Shown here in pieces: positions 43,999-53,996 of a stretch of DNA of 64,000 bases. The notes under the pieces were generated by a model that saw only the letters and a program-made list of their open reading frames with translations, had not been told where the DNA came from and made no database searches. Position 1 is the stretch's first letter; each line of letters begins with the position of its first letter. Origin of the DNA: Oleisolibacter albus (GTDB taxonomy: Bacteria > Pseudomonadota > Alphaproteobacteria > Azospirillales > Azospirillaceae); assembly GCF_003336875.1 (NCBI RefSeq), contig NZ_QGNJ01000005.1, forward strand, positions 124,001 through 188,000, given 5' to 3'. A program made the translations under genes and the position numbers.

Positions 43999-44661
43999 AT
44001 GCCTGACGTGATCATCAACGGGCCTGCTGGCCGGATCGAAGGCCGCTATTCGCACGGCAAGATCCCCAACGCCCCCGTCGCCCTGCTGCTGCATCCGCAT
44101 CCGCAGCATGGCGGGACGATGAACAACCGCGTCGTCTATACCCTGTTCCATGCCTTCACCAAGCGTGGCTTCTCCGCCCTGCGCTTCAATTTCCGTGGCG
44201 TGGGACGCAGCCAGGGCAGCTATGACCGTGGCGAGGGGGAACTGTCCGACGCGGCCAGCGCGCTGGACTGGCTGCAAACCTACAACCCCAATGCCAGCAG
44301 CTGCTGGATCGGCGGCTTCAGCTTCGGTGCCTGGATCGGCATGCAGCTGCTGATGCGCCGACCGGAAATCGACGGGTTCCTGTCAATCGCCCCGCCGGCC
44401 AACATGTTCGATTTCAGCTTCCTGGCACCCTGCCCGGCATCCGGCCTGATCGTGCATGGCGACCGGGACGAGGTGGTGCCGGAGGCGTCGGTGACCCGGC
44501 TGGTCAACAAGCTGTCGAGCCAGCGCGACATCCGCATCGAGTACCGCAAGGTCGAAGGCGCCAACCACTTCTTCAACGAGAAGTCCGACGATCTCGGCCG
44601 CATCGTCGACGCCTATCTGGACACGGCGCTGGGCACCAGCCAGCCGGCGGCAGTCGGGTAA
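43999..44661 (+). CDS. Alpha/beta hydrolase (small, YcjY/dienelactone-like)
   Basis: A 220-residue alpha/beta hydrolase. LLLHPHPQHGGTMNNRVVYT opens the fold (oxyanion region), LRFNFRGVGRSQG follows, the nucleophile Ser is in GGFSFGAW (about 98-105), Asp in VHGDRDEVVP (about 156) and His in GANHFF (about 193). A common housekeeping esterase-like family with unknown substrate. Converges on anmK. Confidence 0.88.
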   Translation: MPDVIINGPAGRIEGRYSHGKIPNAPVALLLHPHPQHGGTMNNRVVYTLFHAFTKRGFSALRFNFRGVGRSQGSYDRGEGELSDAASALDWLQTYNPNASSCWIGGFSFGAWIGMQLLMRRPEIDGFLSIAPPANMFDFSFLAPCPASGLIVHGDRDEVVPEASVTRLVNKLSSQRDIRIEYRKVEGANHFFNEKSDDLGRIVDAYLDTALGTSQPAAVG

Positions 44662-44688
44662 TCCTGCCGCACCGGACGTTTCCCTGGC

Positions 44689-44719
44689 GGGCGGCCATCG
44701 TCGCGATGGCCGCCCGTTT
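44689..44719 (+). terminator. Hairpin between hydrolase and anmK
   Basis: Perfect 12-bp stem GGGCGGCCATCG / CGATGGCCGCCC with a 3-base loop, then GTTTCC. Probably terminates the hydrolase transcript. Confidence 0.65.
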
Positions 44720-44734
44720 CCTATCAGGGCCGTG

Positions 44735-45820
44735 TCAGGTCCCCGGCGCCGCGTAACGGCCACCGGTCAGGGGCTGCGGCACGCCCGTGGTGCCCGGCAG
44801 TGACAGGGGCAGCCCCAGACGCGACCGTACCGCCAGATAGGCGAAGGCCTCCGCCTCCAGCGCGTCGCCATCCCAGCCCACGGCCTCCACCGGCGCCACG
44901 ACCGCGCCCAGACGCCGGGCCAGCAGCAGCATCAACGTCCCGTTGAGACGCCCACCACCGGTCACCAGCCAGCGCCGCGGGCGCTGTGGCAGATGCGGCA
45001 GTGCCGCGGCCACACTGGCAGCCGTGAAGGCGGTGAGGGTGGCGGCCCCATCCTCGGCCGACAGCCCGTCGACAGCACCGGCGGACCAGGCATCCCGGTC
45101 CAGGGACTTCGGCGGCGGCGCGCTGAAATAGGGATGGGCCATCAGCCGGGACACCATGTCCTCGTCCACGCGCCCGCGGGCGGCCAGCCCCCCATCGGCA
45201 TCGAAGTCCCGGCCGGTGTGGCGCAGAACCCAGTCATCGATCAGGGCATTGCCGGGACCGGTATCGAAGGCCAGGACATCCAGCGCCCCCTCGCCCAGCC
45301 AGGTGACATTGGTAACGCCGCCGATGTTCAGCACGGCCACAGGCCGCTCCAGACCGGTGGACAGCGCCTGGTGATAGAGCGGCACCAACGGCGCCCCCTG
45401 CCCGCCCGCCGCCACATCGGCGCTGCGGAAATCACAGACGACGGGAATGCCGGTCAGCCCGGCCAGCAAAGTGCCATCCCCGATCTGCCAGGTCCGGCGC
45501 TGCTCCGGCGCATGCAGGATGGTGTGGCCGTGGAAGCCGATCAGGTCCACCCGCGCCGCCTCCAGGCCGGCCAGCCGCAGCAGGGCGACCACCGCCTGGG
45601 CATGCAGTTCCGTCAGTTCCCGCTCCACCGCCGCCACATCGCCGCGTCCGCCGAGCGCGCCGCGCAACCGCTCGCGGAAGGCACTGCGGTAGGGCACGGT
45701 CAGGCGCTGACCCGACCGCTCCACCCGGCCTCGCCCGTCTGTGCGGATCAGGGCAGCATCGATCCCGTCCAGCGAGGTGCCGCTCATCAGACCGAGCGCC
45801 AGGGAAAGTCCGTCTTGCAT
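44735..45820 (-). CDS. anmK: Anhydro-N-acetylmuramic acid kinase
   Basis: A 361-residue sugar kinase that phosphorylates and opens 1,6-anhydro-MurNAc in peptidoglycan recycling. It begins LALGLMSGTSLDGIDAAL, the phosphate-binding signature, with IGFHGHT, QIGDGTLLA, NIGGVTNVTW and FDTGPGNALIDD. The C-terminal part has the GGGRLNGTLM loop. The frame stays open for over a kilobase upstream but that is antisense to tyrS; the ATG at 45820 gives the normal protein. Confidence 0.95.
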   Translation of the reverse strand: MQDGLSLALGLMSGTSLDGIDAALIRTDGRGRVERSGQRLTVPYRSAFRERLRGALGGRGDVAAVERELTELHAQAVVALLRLAGLEAARVDLIGFHGHTILHAPEQRRTWQIGDGTLLAGLTGIPVVCDFRSADVAAGGQGAPLVPLYHQALSTGLERPVAVLNIGGVTNVTWLGEGALDVLAFDTGPGNALIDDWVLRHTGRDFDADGGLAARGRVDEDMVSRLMAHPYFSAPPPKSLDRDAWSAGAVDGLSAEDGAATLTAFTAASVAAALPHLPQRPRRWLVTGGGRLNGTLMLLLARRLGAVVAPVEAVGWDGDALEAEAFAYLAVRSRLGLPLSLPGTTGVPQPLTGGRYAAPGT

Positions 45821-45901
45821 TGTCTGGGTGGTGTCGTTTGTCCGTGGATGTGCTAACACGCCCATCCTTTTCCAGGCCATGCAAGCAACAAGGTGAAGGC
45901 C

Positions 45902-47170
45902 ATGAGCACGACCGTTCCCGCATCCGTGAAGTCGGACTTCCTGCGCGTGATGCTGGAGCGCGGCTATTATCACCAGTGCACCGACCTGGACGCCCTGGAC
46001 AAGAAGCTCTGCGACAGCGTGGTCGTGGCCTACAACGGCTATGATGCCACCGCCGACAGCCTGCATGTGGGCCATCTGCTGCCCACCATGATCCAGCGCT
46101 GGCTGACCAAATGCGGTGGCCGCTCGCTGCTGCTGATGGGCGGCGGCACGACCAAGGTCGGCGATCCCTCCGGCCGCGACGAGACGCGGCAGATGCTGAC
46201 CAACGACCAGATCAACGCCAACATTGCCAAGATCCGCACCGCCTTCGACCGCATGTTCAGCTTCGGCGACGGTCCGGGACAGGCCACGCTGGTCAACAAT
46301 GCCGATTGGCTGGACAAGCTGGAGTACATCCCGTTCCTGCGGGATATCGGCCGGCATTTCACCATCAACCGCATGCTGACCTTCGATTCGGTCAAGCTGC
46401 GGCTGGACCGGGAGCAGCCGCTGACCTTCCTGGAATTCAACTACATGATCCTCCAGGCCTATGATTTCGTGGAACTGCACCGGCGCTATGGCTGCACGCT
46501 GCAGACCGGCGGTTCCGACCAGTGGGGCAATATCGTCAACGGCGTCGATCTGGGCCGACGCATCGCCAATGCCGACCTGTTCGGCCTGACCTGCCCGCTG
46601 CTGACCACCGCCAGCGGCGCCAAGATGGGCAAGACCGCCGCCGGCGCCGTCTGGCTCAATGCCGACCGCCTGCCCGACTGGGATTTCTGGCAGTACTGGC
46701 GCAACACCGAGGATGCGGATGTGGGCCGCTTCCTGAAGCTGTTCACCGAGCTGCCGCTGGACGAGATCCGCCGTCTGGAGGCGTTGCAGGGCGCGGAGAT
46801 CAACGAGGCCAAGAAGATCCTGGCCACCGAGGTCACCCGGCTGGTCCGTGGACCGGAAGCGGCCGAGGCGGCGGCCGAGACCGCCCGCCGCACCTTCGAG
46901 CAGGGCGCCCTGGCCGAGGGGCTGCCCACGGTCGAGGTTCCCGCGTCCGACCTGGCTGGCGGGCTTCCGGTCTATGGTCTGCTGGCGACCGCCGGTCTCG
47001 TCGCCTCCAACGGCGAAGCCCGCCGCCAGATCAAGCAGGCGGCGGTCAAGGTCAATGACCGGCCGGTGAGCGATGAGTTTGCCACGGTCAGCGATGCCGA
47101 CCTCACCGCCGATGGCGCCATCAAGCTTTCGGTGGGCAAGAAGCGCCACGCGCTGGTGAAGCCGGTCTGA
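45902..47170 (+). CDS. tyrS: Tyrosine--tRNA ligase
   Basis: A 422-residue class I synthetase. HIGH-type motif HVGH (55-58), KMSKS-type motif KMGKT (about 241-245), tyrosine-binding residues in [12 protein letters not shown], and a C-terminal S4 RNA-binding domain ([20 protein letters not shown]). AAGGTG seven bases before the ATG at 45902 decides the start. It diverges from anmK, a frequent arrangement in Proteobacteria. Confidence 0.97.
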   Translation: MSTTVPASVKSDFLRVMLERGYYHQCTDLDALDKKLCDSVVVAYNGYDATADSLHVGHLLPTMIQRWLTKCGGRSLLLMGGGTTKVGDPSGRDETRQMLTNDQINANIAKIRTAFDRMFSFGDGPGQATLVNNADWLDKLEYIPFLRDIGRHFTINRMLTFDSVKLRLDREQPLTFLEFNYMILQAYDFVELHRRYGCTLQTGGSDQWGNIVNGVDLGRRIANADLFGLTCPLLTTASGAKMGKTAAGAVWLNADRLPDWDFWQYWRNTEDADVGRFLKLFTELPLDEIRRLEALQGAEINEAKKILATEVTRLVRGPEAAEAAAETARRTFEQGALAEGLPTVEVPASDLAGGLPVYGLLATAGLVASNGEARRQIKQAAVKVNDRPVSDEFATVSDADLTADGAIKLSVGKKRHALVKPV

Positions 47171-47189
47171 GCGGGGCTGCCATGCGACA

Positions 47190-47217
47190 GCCTGTCCGGC
47201 CCCGCGGCCGGACAGGC
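47190..47217 (+). terminator. First hairpin after tyrS
   Basis: Perfect 12-bp stem GCCTGTCCGGCC / GGCCGGACAGGC with a 4-base loop but no T-run, 19 bases after the stop codon. Confidence 0.5.
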
Positions 47218-47266
47218 CCTTGCCGGGGTTTGCGGCGCGCCCATATTGCAGCGTAGAATTCCATCA

Positions 47267-47293
47267 GGGCGCCGGCCTTTTCGGCGCCCTTTT
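47267..47293 (+). terminator. Second hairpin after tyrS, intrinsic terminator
   Basis: Perfect 8-bp stem GGGCGCCG / CGGCGCCC with a 7-base loop, then TTTT. Confidence 0.75.
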
Positions 47294-47391
47294 CCGTGGC
47301 GACAGCCTGTCCCGCATCCTGCCCGACGACGCCGCCCCCGTTCGGACTGTCCGCCCCCGGCGCGGCAGCCCCACCCGCATGGAGAAGCCCC

Positions 47392-47619
47392 ATGTCAAAG
47401 AAAAAGCCGCACGTCGAAACCGGCAGCGTCCTCTTCGATGTCCTCTACCAGGACGGCACCCGCACCTCGAACCGCAAGGTCCCGGCCGCTCTGCTGGGAG
47501 GGCTGGATGGTGACGACCCCGCCCGGGGCTTCATCGAGGAACAGGACCGTAAGATCGCCGAAATGTCCGGTCATCCGCGTGGCCCCATCGCCTCCATCTC
47601 CCGCTCGTCCGGGCGCTGA
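47392..47619 (+). CDS. Small conserved-looking protein of unknown function
   Basis: A 75-residue hydrophilic protein (MSKKKPHVETGSVLFDVLYQ, then TSNRKVPAALLGGLDGDDPA). GGAG lies seven bases before the ATG at 47392; an in-frame GTG/ATG further upstream has a Pro-rich segment without a binding site. No family recognised. It converges on the AsmA-like gene. Confidence 0.7.
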   Translation: MSKKKPHVETGSVLFDVLYQDGTRTSNRKVPAALLGGLDGDDPARGFIEEQDRKIAEMSGHPRGPIASISRSSGR

Positions 47620-47631
47620 CCGGCGGCATAT

Positions 47632-50600
47632 CTAGGGGCGAGACTTGCCTTTCTCCGCCGCAGGCTTATCCCCCCGCGGCGCCGGTGTTTTCTCTTTTTT
47701 CCGTGCCTCCTCCCCGGCTGGCTCACCCAGGAAGAACAGGTTGCGCAGGAAGCCGGGCGCCAGGACGGCCAGCGGGTTGACGCCCACGCTGAGATTGTCC
47801 AAGGGACCGGTGACCCGGTAGGTGGCGGCGAACAGGCCCTGGCCCTCGCCACCCACCAGGGCTTCCCCCAGCAGCGGGATGACGCCCAGCAGCTTGTTGA
47901 ACGTGCTGAAGGGCACGATGGTGCCCTGCAGGTCGGCCTTGTCCCGCTTCAGATCGATATTGCCTTCCAGGGTCAGCCCCACCTGTGAGCCGGAGGTGCG
48001 GATCTCGCGCAGGCTGATGCCGCTGTCATACCAATGGAAGGCGCCGGTCAGCTTGGTGAAGCCCATGGGCTTGCCGGCCATGAAGTCGGCGAAGCCCTGG
48101 GGACCGGCGGCGGCGAGAATGCGGGCCAGCACCGGCGCATCCTGCACCTGATAGTCGGTGACCTCCACCGTGCCGACGACAGTCTCCTTGGGATCATCCG
48201 GCGAACTGCTTCCCCGGACGGTCATGGCGCCTCCGCGCACCTGACTCAGCACGCCCAGTTCGCGCAGGGTCGCCCCGGCATCGTCGGTATCGACGCTGAG
48301 CGACAGGCTGTGCCCATCGGGCACATAGCGCACCCGGACATGGCCGCTGTCGCTGACCTGGGCATCAAGTTCCGTCCGGCGCCAGATCCTCTCATCCCGT
48401 TCCATACGGCCGACGGCACGACGGATCGTCTGCCCCTCCTCGCCCGTGACGACCTGGTCGAGATCGAAGGTGATGTCGAGCGGGCGCTGCTTCTCCGCCT
48501 CAGGCTCCGCCTCGGCACCGGCTGCCGCATCCTTCTTGCCGCCCCGGAAGGGACGGGCATCGAAGGATTGTCCGCGGACATCGATGGCGAGGCCGCCATC
48601 GGGGCGGTCGCGCAGCTCCAGGCGGGCATTGCTGCTGCCCAGGCGGAAATTGTCGAGCACCAGGTGCTTGAGGTGGTAATCGCGGGCATCCAGTTCCAGA
48701 CGCCCATCCGCCCGCAACTCCGCAGTCTGCACCTTGACCGACGGAAACAGCAGCGGCTTGCCATCGACGAAACGGATCGACGCCTCGGCCCGGCCGGGCA
48801 GGCCCGGCCGCTTGACCCAGTTCAGCACATCGATGCGCACCGTCGAAGGTGTCAGGTCCAGTTGCGCATCGATGGTCTCCACCCGGGCACCGGGCTTTCC
48901 GGCCCGGATATAGGTCATGTCGATGCCCGCCGGCCCGTTGAGCCAGTCCGGAAAATCCAGATTGAAGCGCGCCCGTTCGGCATCATTGGGCATGGCCTGC
49001 ACCCGGACCTGGGTGCCGACAGGTGCCTCGGCCGGAAAATTCTCGTCCCAGGCGACCGTGGCCGGCACGCCATTGAGCTGGGCCGTCCCCTCCACATGCA
49101 TGGCCTTGCTGTCGACGCTGAGATCGAGTTGGCCCTGTGTCGCCCTGATGTCGGCGACGATGTTGTCGACAGCCACATCCGTCAGCTTGGCGGTTCCGTC
49201 GACCTTGACATCGTCCATGGTCAGGCGGGCGATCAGCGGAAAGGCGAAATGCAGATCGGCCTTGGCCGTGCCGCCCACCTTCTTCGGCGTGAGATTGACC
49301 TTGCGCGCATAGCCCAGCGGCTCGTGGTCGAGCACGGTCAGGGCGGAGGATATGGGGCCCGAGAGGGGAATCCGGATGTCGATGGCCTCGTCGGAGGTGT
49401 CGAGACCATAGATCAGCACCCGGCCGGGTCCGGCCTGCATGTCCAGAAGCTTGCCGGATGTCAGGCTGATGTCGAAAGCCTTGCCGTCGAAGGTCGCCGT
49501 TCCCGCCACATCCCGCGCCGGTGGCAGCGGCTTGCGGTAATGCACCGTGAACCCGGACAGGGCGAAGCGCCCCTGCATCCGGGTCGGGTCCACGGCAAAG
49601 GGGTCATCGGCCGGCGCCGTTCCGTCCAGTTCGAAGCTGGTACGGTCGAACACCCCGTCGGTCATGTTCTCGACCATCCAACTGCGCACATTGGCCCCGA
49701 CACCGGCCGGCCAGAGCCGGGCCAGATCGGCCATGGGCAGATCATCCACCTCGGCCTTCAAGGCCAGGTCTGTCGTCTCCGCCTCCCGCTGCGCGGTTCC
49801 CGACACGATGAGGCGTGGCCGGCCGAAATCCAGCTCGAAACGGTCGAGGCTGAGGCGCCGCCCGCCTTCATCCAGGCGGCCCGTGAGCTTCAGGCCATCG
49901 AAGGCGACCGGTGCGGGATAGCGCTCCGGCAGGATCAGCTGTCCCTTGCCGCCGGACAATCCCAGCACGGCCGAGCGCGGGACCAGATCGGGACCAGCCT
50001 CCACCGTCACCGACCCGGCCAACGACACCTCCAGCGCCCCCAACGGCGCCAGCACCGGCGCCAGCACCGCGAACTCCGCCGGGCGCAGGTCGGCCACGTC
50101 CAGACGGACGGAGTAGGTGCCCGTGGCGATGCTGTAGGCGATCTCGGCCGCCATCTGGTTGATGCGCCCGCCCAGATCCACGTCCAGCGCCGCCTCGCCC
50201 CGCATGCCGGCGGCATTGCGACGAAGGCTGAGGTCGAGTTTCGGCGCGCTCCAGGTCAGGCCGATCTGCCGGTTGTCCACCTCCAGCCTGGCATTGGTGA
50301 TCCGAAGCTCCGTCAGCGCGCCCAGCGGATCAAGCGGATCAGGCGGCCGGCGCAGTGCGTCCACCAACTCGTTGACCAGGCGGGCACCCGCATCCGGGTC
50401 CAACTCGGCCTCATCCCTGCGGACATCGAGCCGGAATTCGCCGCTTTCGGTCCGCTGGGCATAGAGCCGCGGTTCCACCAGTTCCAACCGCGTCGGGGCC
50501 ACCCGGCCATGCAGCAGGCCGGGCAGCGACAGGTTGAGGCGAAGCTCGGGAATGGCCGCGACCACACCGCCCGATGCGCCGAAGGCCGTGACCTCCCGCG

Positions 50601-50832
50601 CCCGGATCTCCAGCGGCTGACCGAATCCGGCCCACCCCAGCACGGTTCCGCCGATACCGATCCGCACCGGCGACTGCTGGTTCAGTGCCTGCTCGACATA
50701 GGGGGTGAGCCACCCCACCTCCAGCGGCTGCTGCGTCAGACGCCAGGCGAGCAGGCCACCGCCAAGGACCAGCATACCCAGCAGCCCGGCGACGATTTCC
50801 AATGCAATCAAGGCGGACCGTTTCAGGATCAT
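47632..50832 (-). CDS. AsmA/DUF3971-type envelope protein (YhdP/TamB-like)
   Basis: A 1066-residue protein with one N-terminal membrane anchor (ALIALEIVAGLLGMLVLGGG, about 7-26) and a long periplasmic beta-rich body. Repeated segments such as LRLNLSLPGLLHGRVAPTRL and the C-terminal AsmA-like region (GLTLEGNIDLKRDKADLQGT, ILGVIPLLGEALVGGEGQGL) match the DUF3971/AsmA_2 architecture. In E. coli YhdP and TamB form lipid-conducting bridges between the membranes. The C-terminal tail is rich in Lys. Divergent from glnE. Confidence 0.9.
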   Translation of the reverse strand: MILKRSALIALEIVAGLLGMLVLGGGLLAWRLTQQPLEVGWLTPYVEQALNQQSPVRIGIGGTVLGWAGFGQPLEIRAREVTAFGASGGVVAAIPELRLNLSLPGLLHGRVAPTRLELVEPRLYAQRTESGEFRLDVRRDEAELDPDAGARLVNELVDALRRPPDPLDPLGALTELRITNARLEVDNRQIGLTWSAPKLDLSLRRNAAGMRGEAALDVDLGGRINQMAAEIAYSIATGTYSVRLDVADLRPAEFAVLAPVLAPLGALEVSLAGSVTVEAGPDLVPRSAVLGLSGGKGQLILPERYPAPVAFDGLKLTGRLDEGGRRLSLDRFELDFGRPRLIVSGTAQREAETTDLALKAEVDDLPMADLARLWPAGVGANVRSWMVENMTDGVFDRTSFELDGTAPADDPFAVDPTRMQGRFALSGFTVHYRKPLPPARDVAGTATFDGKAFDISLTSGKLLDMQAGPGRVLIYGLDTSDEAIDIRIPLSGPISSALTVLDHEPLGYARKVNLTPKKVGGTAKADLHFAFPLIARLTMDDVKVDGTAKLTDVAVDNIVADIRATQGQLDLSVDSKAMHVEGTAQLNGVPATVAWDENFPAEAPVGTQVRVQAMPNDAERARFNLDFPDWLNGPAGIDMTYIRAGKPGARVETIDAQLDLTPSTVRIDVLNWVKRPGLPGRAEASIRFVDGKPLLFPSVKVQTAELRADGRLELDARDYHLKHLVLDNFRLGSSNARLELRDRPDGGLAIDVRGQSFDARPFRGGKKDAAAGAEAEPEAEKQRPLDITFDLDQVVTGEEGQTIRRAVGRMERDERIWRRTELDAQVSDSGHVRVRYVPDGHSLSLSVDTDDAGATLRELGVLSQVRGGAMTVRGSSSPDDPKETVVGTVEVTDYQVQDAPVLARILAAAGPQGFADFMAGKPMGFTKLTGAFHWYDSGISLREIRTSGSQVGLTLEGNIDLKRDKADLQGTIVPFSTFNKLLGVIPLLGEALVGGEGQGLFAATYRVTGPLDNLSVGVNPLAVLAPGFLRNLFFLGEPAGEEARKKEKTPAPRGDKPAAEKGKSRP

Positions 50833-50928
50833 CGTGTGTTCGGCGCGCCTTCCGGATAGGCTGAAGCGGGTTCGGCGGCAGAGTTACACCTGCCCCGTCC
50901 GACGTTGGCATAGCCCGGTACGCCCCTC

Positions 50929-53904
50929 ATGTTCAATCCTCAAAGCCTCCCTGCCGCCGGTGATTCGCATCAAGCCGCCCTGGGGCTGGAGCGTTGGATG
51001 GATGCCGCCGCCACCGGCAATACCGACCTGTCCCGCTTTGCCCGGGAACTTGCCGCCGATGCGGCCGGACATGCCCTGCTGACGGCCATATTCGGCAACA
51101 GCCCGTACCTCTCCAACGCGCTGGTGCGGGAGATGGCGTTCTTCCGCGACCTGCACAGCCGCGGTGTCGATGCGACTTTCGCCCGCCTGCTGGCCGATCT
51201 GGACCGCGATTATGGCCGGGAGACGGCGACCGAACGGCTGATGCGCAGCTTGCGTCTGGCCAAGCGCCGGGCTGCTCTGCTGATCGGCGTGGCCGATATC
51301 ACCGGGGCCTGGCCGCTGGAGCAGGTCACCGGGGCTTTGAGCGATCTGGCCCAGACGGCGCTGCGGCTGACGGTGCGGCTGCTGCTGCGCAACGCGGCGG
51401 CCGCGGGCAAGCTGGTCCTGCCCGACCCGGATAATGATCCGGAGCGCGGCAGCGGCCTCATCGTGCTGGCCATGGGCAAATTCGGGGCGCGGGAACTCAA
51501 CTACAGCTCCGACATCGACCTGATCCTGCTCTATGACGACGGGGTGGTGCAGGTTCCGGACGGGGAACCGTCCAAACTGTTCGTGCGCATGGCCCGTGAA
51601 CTGGTCCGCATCATGGAGGAGCGCACGGCGGACGGCTATGTCTTCCGTACCGACCTGCGCCTGCGGCCCGACCCCGGCGCCACACCGCTTGTGGTCTCCG
51701 TCTCGGCGGCGGAGGCCTATTACGGCGCACTGGGCCAGAACTGGGAACGGGCAGCCATGATCAAGGCGCGGCCCGTGGCCGGCGATGCCGAAGCCGGCGA
51801 CGGCTTCATGGAGATCATCCGCCATTTCGTCTGGCGCCGCGCCCTGGATTTCGCCGCCATCCAGGACATCCATTCCATCAAGCGCCAGATCGGCAGCCAC
51901 AAGGGCCACCGGGAGACGGCGGTCAACGGCCACAACATCAAGATCGGCCGCGGCGGCATCCGCGAGATCGAGTTCTTCGCCCAGACCCAGCAGCTGATCT
52001 TCGGCGGGCGCGACCGTTCCTTGCGCATCTCCGGCACGGTTCCGGCCCTGCGCGCCCTGGTCTGTGCCGGGCGGGTGGAACCGCGGGTGGCGGAAGACTT
52101 GGCCGAAGCCTACCGCTTCCTGCGCACGGTGGAACACCGGGTGCAGATGGTGGACGACCAGCAGACCCATGAGCTGCCCAAGAGCGACGAGGGCGTGGCC
52201 CGCATCGCCACCTTCATGGGCTTCGCCGCGGTCCAGGACTTCCGCGACCGGCTGATGCTGATGCTGACGCGGGTGGAGGACCATTATGCCCGCCTGTTCG
52301 AGGAGGCCCCGCCGCTGTCCGGTCCCGGCAATCTGGTCTTCACCGGCACCGAGGACGATCCGGAGACGCTGGGCACCCTGCGCGGGCTCGGCTACCAGAA
52401 CCCCTCCGCCGTGGCGGCCCAGATCCGCGCCTGGCACCATGGGCGCTACCGCGCCACCCGCAGCACCCGCGCCCGTGAGCTGCTGACCGAGCTGGTGCCG
52501 ACCCTGCTGGAGGCCTTCGGCAAGACGCCCCACCCGGATCAGGCCTTCCTGAAATTCGACGAGTTCCTGGCCCGGCTGCCGGCCGGGGTGCAGCTGTTCA
52601 GCCTGTTCTATGCCAATCCCAACCTGCTGGACCTGGTGGCCGAGGTTATGGGGACGGCGCCGCGTCTGGCCGAAATGCTGGCCCGGCGTCCGGCCGAGTT
52701 GGATGCCGTGCTGCTGCCCGGCTTCTTCGGCCAGTTGCCCGACCGCGACGAGTTGGAGCAGGGATTCCATGCCCTGGTCGGCGAGGCCGCCCATTTCGAG
52801 GAGGTGCTGGATCTGGCCCGGCGCTGGACCAACGAGCATCGCTTCCGGGCCGGCGTCCATATCCTGCGCCATATCAGCGACGCCGACCGCTGCGGCCCCT
52901 TCCTGACCGAGGTGGCCGAGGTGGGGCTGGCCGGACTGCAGCAGGCGGTGGAGGCGGAGTTCGCCAAGCGGCACGGCCGCTTCCCCGGGGCCGGCTTCGC
53001 CATCCTGGGCATGGGGCGGCTGGGGGCCCGCTCCCTGTCCCTGCGCTCCGACCTGGATCTCATTACCGTGTACCAGGTGCCGGCGGAGGTCAGCGCCAGC
53101 GACGGCGAACGTCCCCTTTCCCCGGCCGACTATTTCATCAAGCTGACCCAGCGGCTGATCAGCGCCATCACCACCCAGACGGCCGAGGGCCACCTCTACG
53201 AGGTGGATATGCGCCTGCGCCCCAGCGGCAATGCCGGGCCGCTGGCCGTCAGCCTGGAGGCCTTCGAGCGCTACCAGCGGGAGAATGCCTGGACCTGGGA
53301 GCATATGGCCCTGACCCGCGCCCGCGTCATCACCGGGCCGGATGCCCTGCGCCAGCGGCTGGGGGCCGCCATCACCGCCGTGCTCACGGCCCCCCGCGAT
53401 CCGGCCAAGCTGCGGCGCGATGTGGCCGACATGCGCGCCCGCATCGACCAGCAGCACCATAGCGACGACCCCTGGGCCGTGAAATATGTGCGCGGCGGCA
53501 TGATCGATATCCAGTTCATCGCCCAGTATCTGGCCTTGCGCCACGCTTCGGAACGGCCGGAGATCCTGGACCCCAACACCACCGGTGCGCTCGCCTGGCT
53601 GGGGGATTGCGGCTATCTCGACACCGCGACCGCCAACACCCTGATCGACGCGCACAAGCTGTACCGCCGCGTGCAGGGCTTCCTGCGCCTGACCACGGAG
53701 GGCCGTTTCACCGCCATGAAGGCACCGGCCGCCCTGAAGGCCGGGCTGGCGCGGACGGTGCTGCCAGACGCCGGCGAGGCTGCGCTGTTCGAGACGGCGG
53801 AAGCCGAGATGCGCCGCGTTGAGGCCGAGGTCCACGCCCTGTTCCGGCAGGTGGTGGAGGAACACGCTGCCGGACCGGACCGGGCGGACGGTTCTCCCGG
53901 TTGA
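50929..53904 (+). CDS. glnE: Bifunctional glutamine synthetase adenylyltransferase/adenylyl-removing enzyme
   Basis: A 991-residue protein with two nucleotidyltransferase domains. The N-terminal half (about 180-205) has GLIVLAMGKFGARELNYSSD, the adenylyl-removing site; the C-terminal half (about 690-715) has FAILGMGRLGARSLSLRSDL, the adenylylating site, each with the DxD metal ligands (DIDL, DLDL). It tunes glutamine synthetase to nitrogen status under PII control. Normal length. Confidence 0.97.
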   Translation: MFNPQSLPAAGDSHQAALGLERWMDAAATGNTDLSRFARELAADAAGHALLTAIFGNSPYLSNALVREMAFFRDLHSRGVDATFARLLADLDRDYGRETATERLMRSLRLAKRRAALLIGVADITGAWPLEQVTGALSDLAQTALRLTVRLLLRNAAAAGKLVLPDPDNDPERGSGLIVLAMGKFGARELNYSSDIDLILLYDDGVVQVPDGEPSKLFVRMARELVRIMEERTADGYVFRTDLRLRPDPGATPLVVSVSAAEAYYGALGQNWERAAMIKARPVAGDAEAGDGFMEIIRHFVWRRALDFAAIQDIHSIKRQIGSHKGHRETAVNGHNIKIGRGGIREIEFFAQTQQLIFGGRDRSLRISGTVPALRALVCAGRVEPRVAEDLAEAYRFLRTVEHRVQMVDDQQTHELPKSDEGVARIATFMGFAAVQDFRDRLMLMLTRVEDHYARLFEEAPPLSGPGNLVFTGTEDDPETLGTLRGLGYQNPSAVAAQIRAWHHGRYRATRSTRARELLTELVPTLLEAFGKTPHPDQAFLKFDEFLARLPAGVQLFSLFYANPNLLDLVAEVMGTAPRLAEMLARRPAELDAVLLPGFFGQLPDRDELEQGFHALVGEAAHFEEVLDLARRWTNEHRFRAGVHILRHISDADRCGPFLTEVAEVGLAGLQQAVEAEFAKRHGRFPGAGFAILGMGRLGARSLSLRSDLDLITVYQVPAEVSASDGERPLSPADYFIKLTQRLISAITTQTAEGHLYEVDMRLRPSGNAGPLAVSLEAFERYQRENAWTWEHMALTRARVITGPDALRQRLGAAITAVLTAPRDPAKLRRDVADMRARIDQQHHSDDPWAVKYVRGGMIDIQFIAQYLALRHASERPEILDPNTTGALAWLGDCGYLDTATANTLIDAHKLYRRVQGFLRLTTEGRFTAMKAPAALKAGLARTVLPDAGEAALFETAEAEMRRVEAEVHALFRQVVEEHAAGPDRADGSPG

Positions 53905-53996
53905 CATCGCCCTTCCCCGCCCCACACTTCCTGGCGTTGCGGGCTGGCTCCGGCCGCCCGGTCCATTGTTCTGTCGTCATGTCCAACGAGGATTCC

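Noticed and set aside
43799-43999. 66-codon plus-strand frame upstream of the alpha/beta hydrolase
   Set aside because: No ribosome-binding site, no recognisable family, and it spans the tandem GGAACTGG repeat.
45821-47149. Upstream extension of the anmK reading frame
   Set aside because: Antisense to tyrS, and the AnmK signature starts directly after ATG 45820.
50884-53925. 1013-codon minus-strand frame opposite glnE
   Set aside because: Antisense shadow of glnE; composition rich in His and Gln with no family.
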